Origin: Oscillospiraceae bacterium
Lineage (GTDB): Bacteria; Bacillota; Clostridia; Oscillospirales; Oscillospiraceae
Assembly (NCBI GenBank): GCA_016290695.1
Contig: JAEEUX010000082.1
Coordinates: 1-9,242, forward strand
Direction of reading: 5' to 3'
DNA: 9,242 nucleotides
Part shown: in pieces, positions 1 to 6,224 of the stretch
How positions within the stretch are numbered: position 1 is the stretch's first letter
Layout: each line of letters starts with the position of its first letter
Notes under the pieces: generated by a model
What the model was told of the DNA's origin: nothing
The model's database searches: none
What the model saw: only the letters and a program-made list of their open reading frames with translations
Made by a program: the position numbers and the translations under genes

Positions 1-538
1 TTGACTCGAAGATTACGCTCTTGCAGATCTTGCCCTCCATGATGGGCTTCACGCCCCAGCTATGGTAGAGCACGCGGATGGAGTCGCTGAGCTCGTCGAG
101 CATGACGTCCATTTCTATTTTAAGCTGCGTCGGGTCGAGCATAAAGCCGTGCTCGACTCTTGCGGGGGGAACATGCGTTGCGCCGCCGAAATCCGCCCAT
201 TTTGCTATCTCGGCCGGGTCGGTTATCCCGGCAAGCTCAGGCCCGGGGCCGCGAACAGCGCCGGGGATCCTGGAAAGGCGGGTGAACCACTCCTCCTGAA
301 TGCCGCGGACATAGGTTTTTTCATGGAAGGAAAGGCTCGGTATAAGAAGGACGTAGCCGCCGGTCACGTCGCCGCCGCAGTAGCCGTAGCGCTCCATGAG
401 GACGACGTTTTTGCAGCCCGCGCGCGCCGCCGCGACAGCAGCGGAGTGCCCCGCCGAGCCGCCGCCGACGACAAGAACGTCACATTCGTCATAAACGGGA
501 ACGAGAGTTTGCGGTTCTAAATATGTTTTACCGCTCAT
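1..538 (-). CDS. FAD-dependent oxidoreductase, N-terminal part (runs off left edge)
   Basis: The 179 visible residues begin MSGKTYLEPQ. They contain an FAD-binding Rossmann motif, VVGGGSAGHSAA, with the GxGxxG glycines at 25, 27 and 30. The acidic residue closing the second strand (E49 in LMERYGYCGG) should bind the FAD ribose. The ERYG-x-xGG turn just after the dinucleotide fold resembles the FAD_oxidored (PF12831-like) group of soluble flavoproteins, which also resemble fumarate reductase/GidA-type flavoproteins. The substrate domain lies outside the window, so the reaction cannot be named. The start is set by AGGAGG (complement of 548-553) 9 nt upstream; an ATG 6 nt further upstream is out of frame and too close to it. 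No signal peptide or twin-arginine motif is seen, so it is probably cytoplasmic. It is divergent from an MFS carrier, which suggests its substrate may be imported. Family assignment is good; function is open. Confidence 0.88.
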   Translation of the reverse strand, partial: MSGKTYLEPQTLVPVYDECDVLVVGGGSAGHSAAVAAARAGCKNVVLMERYGYCGGDVTGGYVLLIPSLSFHEKTYVRGIQEEWFTRLSRIPGAVRGPGPELAGITDPAEIAKWADFGGATHVPPARVEHGFMLDPTQLKIEMDVMLDELSDSIRVLYHSWGVKPIMEGKICKSVIFES

Positions 539-576
539 TATGCATTGCCTCCTGCAAATAAATATTTCTGTAAAAT

Positions 577-605
577 ATCTTACATGAAAACCGCGATGAA
601 TTCAA
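577..605 (-). promoter_or_regulatory. Predicted sigma-A promoter of the FAD oxidoreductase
   Basis: On the minus strand the -35 is TTGAAT (600-605) and the -10 is TAAGAT (577-582), with a 17-bp spacer. Transcription should begin near 570, giving a leader of about 30 nt that contains the AGGAGG ribosome binding site. The assignment rests on hexamer match and spacing only. Confidence 0.6.
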
Positions 606-620
606 CACAAATTCAACAAA
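599..620. repeat. Tandem 11-bp repeat over the flavoprotein -35
   Basis: AATTCAACACA (599-609) is followed directly by AATTCAACAAA (610-620), 10 of 11 bases identical. The period is about one helical turn. The repeat overlaps the -35 of the minus-strand flavoprotein promoter, a position suited to a repressor or a proximal activator. Chance in AT-rich DNA is possible. Confidence 0.45.
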
Positions 621-781
621 TTTTATATAATGTTTATACGAAGCTTTGAACAACTTGCCCTCCGAAGCCCTGACAAAGCGCCCGAAACGCAAGCTATACC
701 GCCGACACTGCGGCAATTCGCAGAAACGGTAAAATAATCCATGATTACCAGAAGGTAACTATATGAGAAAAAAGTGACTTC

Positions 782-810
782 TTGCGGAAAACACTTCTGT
801 AATATACAAT
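782..810 (+). promoter_or_regulatory. Predicted sigma-A promoter of the MFS transporter
   Basis: The -35 is TTGCGG (782-787) and the -10 is TACAAT (805-810), with a 17-bp spacer. The start point would be near 817, leaving a leader of about 62 nt. The -10 matches consensus at 5 of 6 bases and the -35 is weak, so activation by a regulator is plausible. Confidence 0.5.
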
Positions 811-811
811 G

Positions 812-858
812 AAATTGGTTAAAAAATATGTAACATATTGCCGCTAAATGACCAATTT
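812..858. promoter_or_regulatory. Nested dyads in MFS leader (candidate operator)
   Basis: An outer inverted repeat, AAATTGGT (812-819) with ACCAATTT (851-858), encloses a 15-bp palindrome, AATATGT-A-ACATATT (825-839). The inner palindrome has a one-base centre, so it suits a dimeric protein better than an RNA hairpin. Both lie at or just after the predicted start point and upstream of the ribosome binding site, where a bound repressor would block the transporter gene. Confidence 0.45.
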
Positions 859-879
859 TTTTGAGAGGAGACATCTATC

Positions 880-2214
880 ATGCAGCAAAAACGTTCCATC
901 GGATTCGGCTTCAGAGGCTGGATGCTGATAATCTATCAGGCCATTGCCTACATAACCTATCAGGCATTCACGCAATATCCGCTGAACATCCTTGCCGACC
1001 TTTACGGCGGCGCGCAGACGGTTTCAAAGCTCTATTCCATCTGCGCCATCGTGGGTATCTTCATCCAGCTCATCCTCGTCAGACCCATTTCGAGGATGAA
1101 GAACGTAAAGCTTTTCGGAACCATCCTCGGCGCGATAACGCTCGTCCTCGCGGCGCTCGTTATGACGCTTTCCGCCGGAACCGGCTGGTACGTCTGCTAC
1201 GCGCTCATTAACGTCTTCGCCGTCCTTTATGCGACCTTCTCGCTCGGCATCCTCGTCGGACAGTGGTTCCCGACGAGAAAGGGAACCGTCATGGGCATAG
1301 CGACGCTCGCCTTCCCGATAGCAAACGGCCTCCTCGGCCCCTTCGCCTCCGCGGTTTTCGCAAAGGGCTTCCCGGACGTTACCTCCGCGTTCCTGCCCTT
1401 CTTCATAGTATCCGTCGTGGGCTGGCTCATCGGCCTTATATTCATCAAGGACTATCCCGAGCAGTGCGGCGCATACCGCGATAACGACAAGAACCTCACT
1501 CCCGAGATTGCAAAAGCAATCATGCTCGAAGAGATAGAGAACAAAAAAAGCTCTGTCTGGACCTATATCCACACCATCAAAAACAAGGAATTCTGGTTCG
1601 CTACCATCGTTATTTCCCTGCTTCTCGGCTGCTCCATCGGCCTCATGTCCCAGTCCAACGCCATAATCGGCGCATATGAGGCAGAACTTAGCGCAGTCGG
1701 CGGCTACACGGGCGTTATGATAATGATTATGATCTTCGGCTGCATAGGCAGCTTCGTCCTCGGCCTTATCGACACGAAGTTCGGCACGAAGCGCGCGATG
1801 ATGATTTCCGCCTGCCTCATGATTATTGCGGGCATACTCGGCAATTTCCAGAGCGCCTACGCGCTGCTTGTCGCGATGATTTTCGTCGCGCTCTTCATGG
1901 GCGCCGCCTCGAACTTCGGCGTTTCATACGCCGCGCAGTATTGGCGCCGCGAGGACTTCAGCCGCGTCTTCACGCTCTCCAGCCCGATAGGCTCCATGAT
2001 AAGCTCCGCCGCGCCCATGGTCGTCGCCGGTATGCTCTTCGGCGCGACAGGCTATAAGGGTCATACGAGCGTATTCATCCTCGTCGGCGTTTCCGGCATA
2101 ATTGCACTGCTGTGCATGATTCTGTTCAATCCCGCGCACATCAAGGCGCAGGACGACAAGTATAGGTCCGAGGTCGGAAAACCGCTGGACGACGCTCTCG
2201 TCGGCAGAAAATAA
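880..2214 (+). CDS. MFS transporter, 12 helices, OFA-like
   Basis: This 444-residue protein has about twelve hydrophobic segments: six before residue 190, a cytoplasmic loop with charged stretches at about 190-235, and six after. The motif-A-like loop between helices 8 and 9 is visible as GLIDTKFGTKRAM (295-307), and WFPTRKGTVMG (129-139) lies in the first half. Both are typical of the Major Facilitator Superfamily, and length and layout resemble oxalate/formate-antiporter-like (OFA) carriers of anaerobes. It probably moves a small organic anion or metabolite across the cytoplasmic membrane; the substrate cannot be read from sequence. The ATG follows GAGAGGAG (863-870) at 9 nt. It is divergent from a flavoprotein gene, suggesting a carrier/enzyme pair. 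A hairpin terminator follows, so it is likely monocistronic. MFS is near certain; the OFA subgroup is tentative. Confidence 0.93.
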   Translation: MQQKRSIGFGFRGWMLIIYQAIAYITYQAFTQYPLNILADLYGGAQTVSKLYSICAIVGIFIQLILVRPISRMKNVKLFGTILGAITLVLAALVMTLSAGTGWYVCYALINVFAVLYATFSLGILVGQWFPTRKGTVMGIATLAFPIANGLLGPFASAVFAKGFPDVTSAFLPFFIVSVVGWLIGLIFIKDYPEQCGAYRDNDKNLTPEIAKAIMLEEIENKKSSVWTYIHTIKNKEFWFATIVISLLLGCSIGLMSQSNAIIGAYEAELSAVGGYTGVMIMIMIFGCIGSFVLGLIDTKFGTKRAMMISACLMIIAGILGNFQSAYALLVAMIFVALFMGAASNFGVSYAAQYWRREDFSRVFTLSSPIGSMISSAAPMVVAGMLFGATGYKGHTSVFILVGVSGIIALLCMILFNPAHIKAQDDKYRSEVGKPLDDALVGRK

Positions 2215-2262
2215 GCTTTCCGGTTTAGAATATCATACTCTTTTATAGATGTGTTTTTTGGA

Positions 2263-2302
2263 AAAAGCAAAGCAGGGCTCGAAGGGGCTCTGCTTTGCTT
2301 TT
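2263..2302 (+). terminator. Intrinsic terminator of the MFS gene
   Basis: AAAAGCAAAGCAG (2263-2275) pairs perfectly with CTGCTTTGCTTTT (2290-2302), a 13-bp stem with a 14-nt loop and a short T run. It sits 48 bases after the transporter stop. A further GCGCGT/ACGCGC dyad (2305-2310 and 2325-2330) lies between it and the next terminator. Confidence 0.8.
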
Positions 2303-2333
2303 AGGCGCGTACCCGGAGAAGCCCACGCGCGCA

Positions 2334-2369
2334 AAAAGCGGACGTATGGTGAAGCATACGTCCGCTTTT
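2334..2369. terminator. Bidirectional terminator between convergent MFS and alcohol dehydrogenase genes
   Basis: AAAAGCGGACGTATG (2334-2348) pairs perfectly with its complement at 2355-2369, a 15-bp stem with a 6-nt loop. Reading on the minus strand it lies 15 bases after the alcohol dehydrogenase stop and is followed by a T run. On the plus strand it is a second stop for read-through from the transporter. Confidence 0.9.
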
Positions 2370-2384
2370 ACGAAATGGTATTAT

Positions 2385-3539
2385 TTACTTGCAGCTATTG
2401 TAAACTGCGGAAAGGAGCTCACTTACCTCCTCGTCGTTCGGAACGCGCTTGCCGAGGCCGCGCATTGCCTCGTTCTTAACATAATCCGCGCGGTCGAGGA
2501 AATCCTTCTCGGTGAGCTTGAAGGAGGTGCAGGTGGGAATATCGAGCTTTTTCATGAAATCACGCAGGAAGCTCGCGCAGCGGCGTGCTACCTCCGCGCC
2601 GTCGCAGCCGGAAACGTCCAGACCCATCATCTCCGCGACGGGGCGGTACTTATCGCCGCAGACGGGACCCATGAACTCCATGACGCAGGGCGTGACCCAG
2701 GCGCAGGCGATGCCGTGCGGGATATGGCACTCGGCGCCGAGGGCGTGCGCCATCGCGTGGCCGAGGTTAACTATCGCGTCGGCAAAGGCGATGCCGGCAA
2801 AATTGCTCGCAAGGGCGAGATTTTCGCGCGCTTCGAGGTTGTTTATATCCTCCACGGCGACGGGGAGCCACTTGAGGATGCGCCCGATGGCGTCGTAAGC
2901 CAGAAGGTCGGAATGAGGGTTCTCAACGGCGTTGCTGCAAAGAACCTCGGCCGCGTGGGAGAAAGCGTCCATTCCGGTATAGGCGGTGACGCCGCGCGGA
3001 AGGCCGAGGGAAAGCTCGGGGTCGATTATAGCGGCGGAGGGGATGCAGCCGATGCCCGTCTTATAGCCGTTTTTCGTGTTGGACACGACGGCTATCTGCG
3101 TAGACTCGCTGCCGGTCCCGAAGGTGGTGGGGATCATGATGGTGATGAGCTTGGGGTTATCCACGGGAGGACCGGGCTGCATGAAACGCTCCATCGTCCA
3201 GCCCGTGGCGGTATAGACGGATATAGCCTTCGCGGAATCGAGCGTGGAGCCGCCGCCGACGCCTATAACGGCGTCCGCGCCGAGCTTGACCGCAGCTTCC
3301 TTGCCCTCGGCGGCGACGGTGTCGGGCGCGTCGGGGAGGACGCCGTCATAGATGGCGTATTCGATTCCGGCTTCCTTGAGGCTCGCGCAGACCTTATCGG
3401 TGAGGCCGAGCTTGACGAGCGCCTTTTCGGTGACTATAAGAGCCTTGTGTCCGCCGAGCTCGGAGCAGATCCTGCCCGTCTGGCTGACGGAGCCGGAGCC
3501 GAAGGTAACGGGAGCTAAAATATTGTAGCTGCAAATCAT
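2385..3539 (-). CDS. Iron-containing alcohol dehydrogenase (group III)
   Basis: This 384-residue protein has the full length of the Fe-ADH family (FucO/YqhD/1,3-propanediol dehydrogenase relatives). The NAD(P)-binding motif GGGSTLDSAKA is at 95-105 and PTTFGTGSE at 137-145. The four metal ligands are all present at family spacing: D191 and H195 in TGMDAFSHAAE, H261 in GHAMAHALGA and H275 in HIPHGIA. It should interconvert an alcohol and an aldehyde or ketone with a nicotinamide cofactor in the cytoplasm. The substrate is not predictable; D38-type cofactor rules were not tested. The start is the ATG at 3539, preceded by GAGGG about 8 nt upstream. It is monocistronic, with a terminator right after the stop, and divergent from an acyltransferase gene. 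Nothing in the sequence suggests inactivation. Confidence 0.95.
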   Translation of the reverse strand: MICSYNILAPVTFGSGSVSQTGRICSELGGHKALIVTEKALVKLGLTDKVCASLKEAGIEYAIYDGVLPDAPDTVAAEGKEAAVKLGADAVIGVGGGSTLDSAKAISVYTATGWTMERFMQPGPPVDNPKLITIMIPTTFGTGSESTQIAVVSNTKNGYKTGIGCIPSAAIIDPELSLGLPRGVTAYTGMDAFSHAAEVLCSNAVENPHSDLLAYDAIGRILKWLPVAVEDINNLEARENLALASNFAGIAFADAIVNLGHAMAHALGAECHIPHGIACAWVTPCVMEFMGPVCGDKYRPVAEMMGLDVSGCDGAEVARRCASFLRDFMKKLDIPTCTSFKLTEKDFLDRADYVKNEAMRGLGKRVPNDEEVSELLSAVYNSCK

Positions 3540-3566
3540 ATATATCCCTCGCTATATAGTAATAGT

Positions 3567-3588
3567 ATTATAAAGCTTTTAAAAAGCT
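3567..3588 (-). promoter_or_regulatory. Alcohol dehydrogenase -10 and adjoining palindrome
   Basis: On the minus strand a perfect TATAAT (3567-3572) lies 28 bases before the start codon, but no good -35 is found at 16-18 bp. A 15-bp palindrome, AGCTTTT-A-AAAAGCT (3574-3588), fills the place of the spacer. This looks like a regulated promoter with an operator or activator site between its two hexamer positions. Confidence 0.45.
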
Positions 3589-3595
3589 CAAAAAT

Positions 3596-3625
3596 ATTGT
3601 AACACATTATTTTCACAAATGCCAG
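3596..3625 (-). promoter_or_regulatory. Alternative upstream promoter for alcohol dehydrogenase
   Basis: On the minus strand CTGGCA (3620-3625) and TACAAT (3596-3601) are separated by 18 bp. Transcription from here would start near the 3574-3588 palindrome. It competes with the proximal TATAAT as the true promoter; the sequence does not decide between them. Confidence 0.35.
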
Positions 3626-3675
3626 TAACAATTTGAATGTCTGACCGCTCAAAATGTACCTGCCTATGGTATGTG

Positions 3676-3704
3676 TTGCTTTGCTTTGCCTCATGTGTTA
3701 AACT
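3676..3704 (+). promoter_or_regulatory. Predicted acyltransferase promoter with ATGTGTT repeats
   Basis: The -35 is TTGCTT (3676-3681) and the -10 is TAAACT (3699-3704), with a 17-bp spacer; both are weak. ATGTGTT occurs twice in direct orientation (3671-3677 and 3693-3699), touching each hexamer, 22 bp apart. An inverted copy, AACACAT, is at 3601-3607. Confidence 0.4.
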
Positions 3705-3746
3705 GAGGGCAAGCGAACCAAAGAACCCTAAACGGAGGCCGGGCAG

Positions 3747-5018
3747 ATGAAAAAAGAGATAGAACGCTTCGATATGAAGGCTCCTCCCCGCAAAACCAAA
3801 TGGTTCCTCAGGCCGCTCACCTATATCCTGAGCAAGCCAGATACGGTAAAGCACAAAACGATAATCACGAAGAAGGGCATGGAGGGCGTCAAGCCGCCGT
3901 ACCTCCTTCTCTGCAACCATAACGCTTTTATGGACTTCAAGGCGGCGACCATGGCGATATGGCCCGCGCGCGCCAATTACGTCGTCGCGATAGACGGCTT
4001 CATCGGGCGCGAAAAGCTCCTGCGCGACGTCGGCTGCATCTGCAAGAGAAAATTCACGAACGACGCGATGATGGTTTTTAACCTTCGCCGGGCGATACAA
4101 AACGGCAGCGTCCTCGTCATTTACCCCGAGGCGCGCTATTCGCTTTGCGGGACGACGGCGGTCCTGCCCGCTTCTCTCGGGAAGCTTTGCAGGCTGCTGA
4201 ACGTCCCCGTCGTTACGCTTATCTGCCACGGGCATCATGTAAATTCTCCGTTCTGGAACCTGCATGACCGCGGCGTTGCGCCCACTGAGGCGGAGCTATC
4301 GCTGCTGTTCACGCCGGAATACCTGAAAACCGCGCCGGTGGAGGAACTGAACCGCCGCATCGTCGAAGCCTTTCAGTACGATGATTATGCATGGCAGCGC
4401 GAGCGCGGGATAAGGGTGACTTACGAAAAACGCGCCGAGGGGCTTCACAAGGTGCTTTACCAGTGCCCCGCCTGCGGCGAAGAGTTCTCCATGGCCTCGC
4501 GTGGAACGCGGCTATACTGCGAAAACTGCGGCAAAGCATGGGAGATGGACGAGCTCGGCGAGCTTCACGCCCAGAGCGGCGAAACGGAGTTTTCGCATAT
4601 CCCGGACTGGTACGAATGGGAGCGGGGGAACGTCCGCCGCGAGGTCGAGGCAGGGACTTATTCAAGCGGCGAGCTGCCCGTTACGGTGGATTCGCTGCCG
4701 AACGCGAAGAAATTTATCCGTCTCGGAGAAGGAACGCTCGTTCACGACATGAACGGCTTCACCGTTCACGGCACGGATTTTGACGGCGACCAATTCGAGA
4801 TGCTAAAGCCCGTGCCGTCGCTCTATTCCTGCCATATTGAGTATGAATACCTCGGCCGCTTCGGGGATTGCGTAGACCTCAATACGCTTGAGGACACATG
4901 GTATATTTACCCGCATGACTGCAAGTTTTCCGTCACGAAAATGGCTCTTGCGACGGAGGAGCTGTATTTCGCGCATATGCGCCGGATAGGGAAAGAGTGC
5001 CCGCCGGGGCTTGCGTGA
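3747..5018 (+). CDS. PlsC-like acyltransferase with C-terminal zinc ribbon
   Basis: The first 200 or so of 423 residues form a lysophospholipid acyltransferase domain. The catalytic HX4D box is NHNAFMD (H58, D63), the glycerol-phosphate-binding region is around GFIGREKLL (84-92), and the third motif is YPEAR (126-130). Such enzymes transfer an acyl chain to lysophosphatidate or a related lipid at the inner membrane face. From about 238 a zinc ribbon follows, CPAC (C240, C243) and CENC (C258, C261), then about 150 residues I do not recognise. The total is well beyond the 200-250 of ordinary PlsC. No clear membrane helix is seen. GGAGG (3734-3738) sits 8 nt before the ATG. No terminator is evident after the stop; the next gene, 196 bases on, has its own promoter. 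The acyltransferase fold is secure, but the lipid substrate and ribbon role are unknown. Confidence 0.85.
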   Translation: MKKEIERFDMKAPPRKTKWFLRPLTYILSKPDTVKHKTIITKKGMEGVKPPYLLLCNHNAFMDFKAATMAIWPARANYVVAIDGFIGREKLLRDVGCICKRKFTNDAMMVFNLRRAIQNGSVLVIYPEARYSLCGTTAVLPASLGKLCRLLNVPVVTLICHGHHVNSPFWNLHDRGVAPTEAELSLLFTPEYLKTAPVEELNRRIVEAFQYDDYAWQRERGIRVTYEKRAEGLHKVLYQCPACGEEFSMASRGTRLYCENCGKAWEMDELGELHAQSGETEFSHIPDWYEWERGNVRREVEAGTYSSGELPVTVDSLPNAKKFIRLGEGTLVHDMNGFTVHGTDFDGDQFEMLKPVPSLYSCHIEYEYLGRFGDCVDLNTLEDTWYIYPHDCKFSVTKMALATEELYFAHMRRIGKECPPGLA

Positions 5019-5028
5019 GGCAAATATT

Positions 5029-5080
5029 AAAAATAATTAAGCGTTTTACTCTTTAACACAAAAAATAATTAAGCGTTTTA
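5029..5080. repeat. Two identical 20-bp direct repeats, 32-bp period
   Basis: AAAAATAATTAAGCGTTTTA occurs at 5029-5048 and again, identically, at 5061-5080. The 32-bp period is close to three helical turns, so both copies face the same side of the DNA. The second copy ends 10 bases before the -35 of the SDR promoter, placing the copies at about -97 to -78 and -65 to -46 from the predicted start. This is the geometry of an activator site. Confidence 0.85.
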
Positions 5081-5090
5081 GTAATTTTCC

Positions 5091-5119
5091 TTGCAATATA
5101 TTTAATTAAGTGGTAAAAT
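5091..5119 (+). promoter_or_regulatory. Predicted sigma-A promoter of the SDR gene
   Basis: The -35 is TTGCAA (5091-5096) and the -10 is TAAAAT (5114-5119), with a 17-bp spacer. Transcription should begin near 5126, giving a leader of about 89 nt. The tandem 20-bp repeats lie directly upstream. Confidence 0.65.
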
Positions 5120-5133
5120 AAGCACAATGTACA

Positions 5134-5166
5134 AAACGAACATGAATACGCCCGAGGTATTCGTTT
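5134..5166 (+). other. Possible hairpin in SDR leader
   Basis: GAATAC (5144-5149) pairs with GTATTC (5157-5162) across a 7-nt loop, and AAAC (5134-5137) can pair with GTTT (5163-5166) across a left bulge. An alternative pairing uses AAACGAA and TTCGTTT. It lies 30 bases before the ribosome binding site; no riboswitch class is recognised. Confidence 0.25.
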
Positions 5167-5214
5167 AAATGGCTTATTAATAAAATTAATAATATATTGG
5201 AGGAAAAACGAAAA

Positions 5215-6210
5215 ATGGCTAAGAAAACAGTCACCAGCGAAATTCTGAACATCGAACCCATCGACCTCAGTAACCTCGCCTCCTGCGGCATCACAGAGGA
5301 ATGCCTCGCGGGGAAAACTGCTGTCGTCACCGGCGGAGCGAGCAACGTCGGCCTCGGCTATGCCCGCGCTCTCGCGTGGAGCGGCGCCAACGTCGTCGTG
5401 GCGGACCTCAACGAGACCGCCGGAAACGAGACCCAGCGCGTTATAAACGAGGAAAACGGCAGAGACTGCTGCCTTTTCGTCAAGGTCAACGTCACCTCTC
5501 AGGAGGATATCAATAACCTGAAGGAGAAAGCGTTGGCAAAGTTCGGCAAGGTGGACATCCTCATCAATAACGCGATGAACATGCGCCTTAACGGCCCTGT
5601 CCTCACGAGCAAGGTAGAGGATCTTGAATCCTCGTTCCAGATTTCCGCGAAGGGCGTGATGATGGCGATCCAGGCCTTCGTCCCCGCTATGATAGAGCGC
5701 GGCTACGGCGTGGTTACATACTCTGCGACGCAGTTCCATTACTGCCCGCCCATGGTCGGCGGAACTATCTACACCGCCGGAAAGGCCGCCGCGACGAGCC
5801 TTATCATGTCGCTTGCAAACGAAGTGAAGGGCAAGGGCGTTTACGTATTCTGCCTAACTCCCGCAGGCGTCGCGCGCATCGACTTTTCCAAGATGCCCGC
5901 GCCTCCCGCGCCCAAGCCGGGCGATCCCCCGATGCCGAAGTTTGACCCGCAGATGATGAAGAGAATGATGTCCATGCCCGGCTTCGACGGCATGGTTCCC
6001 CCCGAAGCAGGCGGCGCGGCGATGGTGTATTGCCTGCTCAACGCCGAGAAGCTGCACGGCTCGGGCTTCCTCGTAAGCGACGCCTTCAACGCCATGAACT
6101 TCCCCTATCCCAAGCCGGAGACGGTCATGCCGCCCCAGAAGGGCCACCGCCTCCCGGATATGGAGCTGACGATGGCCTTCTGCACCATGGGCCCCGGCTT
6201 CGACGCATAA
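5215..6210 (+). CDS. Short-chain dehydrogenase/reductase (SDR)
   Basis: This 331-residue protein has the classical SDR Rossmann fold: the glycine motif TGGASNVGLG (39-48), an acidic residue at the end of the second strand (D64 in VVVADLN) that favours NAD(H), and the active-site YTAGK (Y186, K190). It should oxidise or reduce a hydroxyl/carbonyl group in the cytoplasm. Variations are visible: NNAM (118-121) replaces NNAG, the usual catalytic Asn is Ser144 (FQISAKG), and the likely Ser (S170) sits 16 rather than about 13 residues before the Tyr. A Pro/Met-rich insert (226-262) replaces the usual substrate loop, and about 40 residues follow the last strand. The ATG at 5215 is preferred: GGAGGA (5199-5204) lies 10 nt upstream, while the in-frame TTG at 5197 overlaps that site. 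It has its own promoter and terminator. Substrate unknown. Confidence 0.9.
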   Translation: MAKKTVTSEILNIEPIDLSNLASCGITEECLAGKTAVVTGGASNVGLGYARALAWSGANVVVADLNETAGNETQRVINEENGRDCCLFVKVNVTSQEDINNLKEKALAKFGKVDILINNAMNMRLNGPVLTSKVEDLESSFQISAKGVMMAIQAFVPAMIERGYGVVTYSATQFHYCPPMVGGTIYTAGKAAATSLIMSLANEVKGKGVYVFCLTPAGVARIDFSKMPAPPAPKPGDPPMPKFDPQMMKRMMSMPGFDGMVPPEAGGAAMVYCLLNAEKLHGSGFLVSDAFNAMNFPYPKPETVMPPQKGHRLPDMELTMAFCTMGPGFDA

Positions 6211-6224
6211 TATTTTCTGCCGCA

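Larger units (their letters stand above)
539..879. other. Divergent regulatory region between flavoprotein and MFS genes
   Basis: This 341-bp AT-rich gap holds no convincing gene; the short open frames in it lack ribosome binding sites and known motifs. It contains a promoter for each flanking gene, a tandem 11-bp repeat (599-620), a small dyad TTACC/GGTAA (745-749 and 754-758) and nested dyads in the transporter leader (812-858). Roughly 606-781, between the two promoters, is a long stretch with no assigned role. A TATAAT at 626-631 (plus) lacks a good -35 partner. Confidence 0.7.

Noticed and set aside
528..874. Small minus-strand open frames in the flavoprotein/MFS gap
   Set aside because: They lack ribosome binding sites and motifs and overlap the predicted promoters.
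1024..1572. Minus-strand open frame inside the MFS gene
   Set aside because: It has no ribosome binding site or domain and is antisense to conserved membrane helices.
2295..3518. Long plus-strand open frame of 407 codons antisense to the alcohol dehydrogenase
   Set aside because: It has no recognisable motif, and the opposite strand encodes a complete Fe-ADH with all ligands. Long antisense frames are expected in GC-rich codons.
3596..3617. Rex-type redox operator near the alcohol dehydrogenase
   Set aside because: TTGTGA and TTACAA half-sites are present on the minus strand, but they are 10 bases apart, giving 22 bp rather than the 18-bp Rex dyad.
5197..5214. TTG at 5197 as SDR start
   Set aside because: The TTG overlaps the GGAGGA ribosome binding site; the ATG at 5215 is correctly spaced from it.
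3747..6210. Acyltransferase and SDR as one operon
   Set aside because: The gap is 196 bp and holds a strong separate promoter with its own upstream repeats; read-through is possible since no terminator is seen, but not needed.
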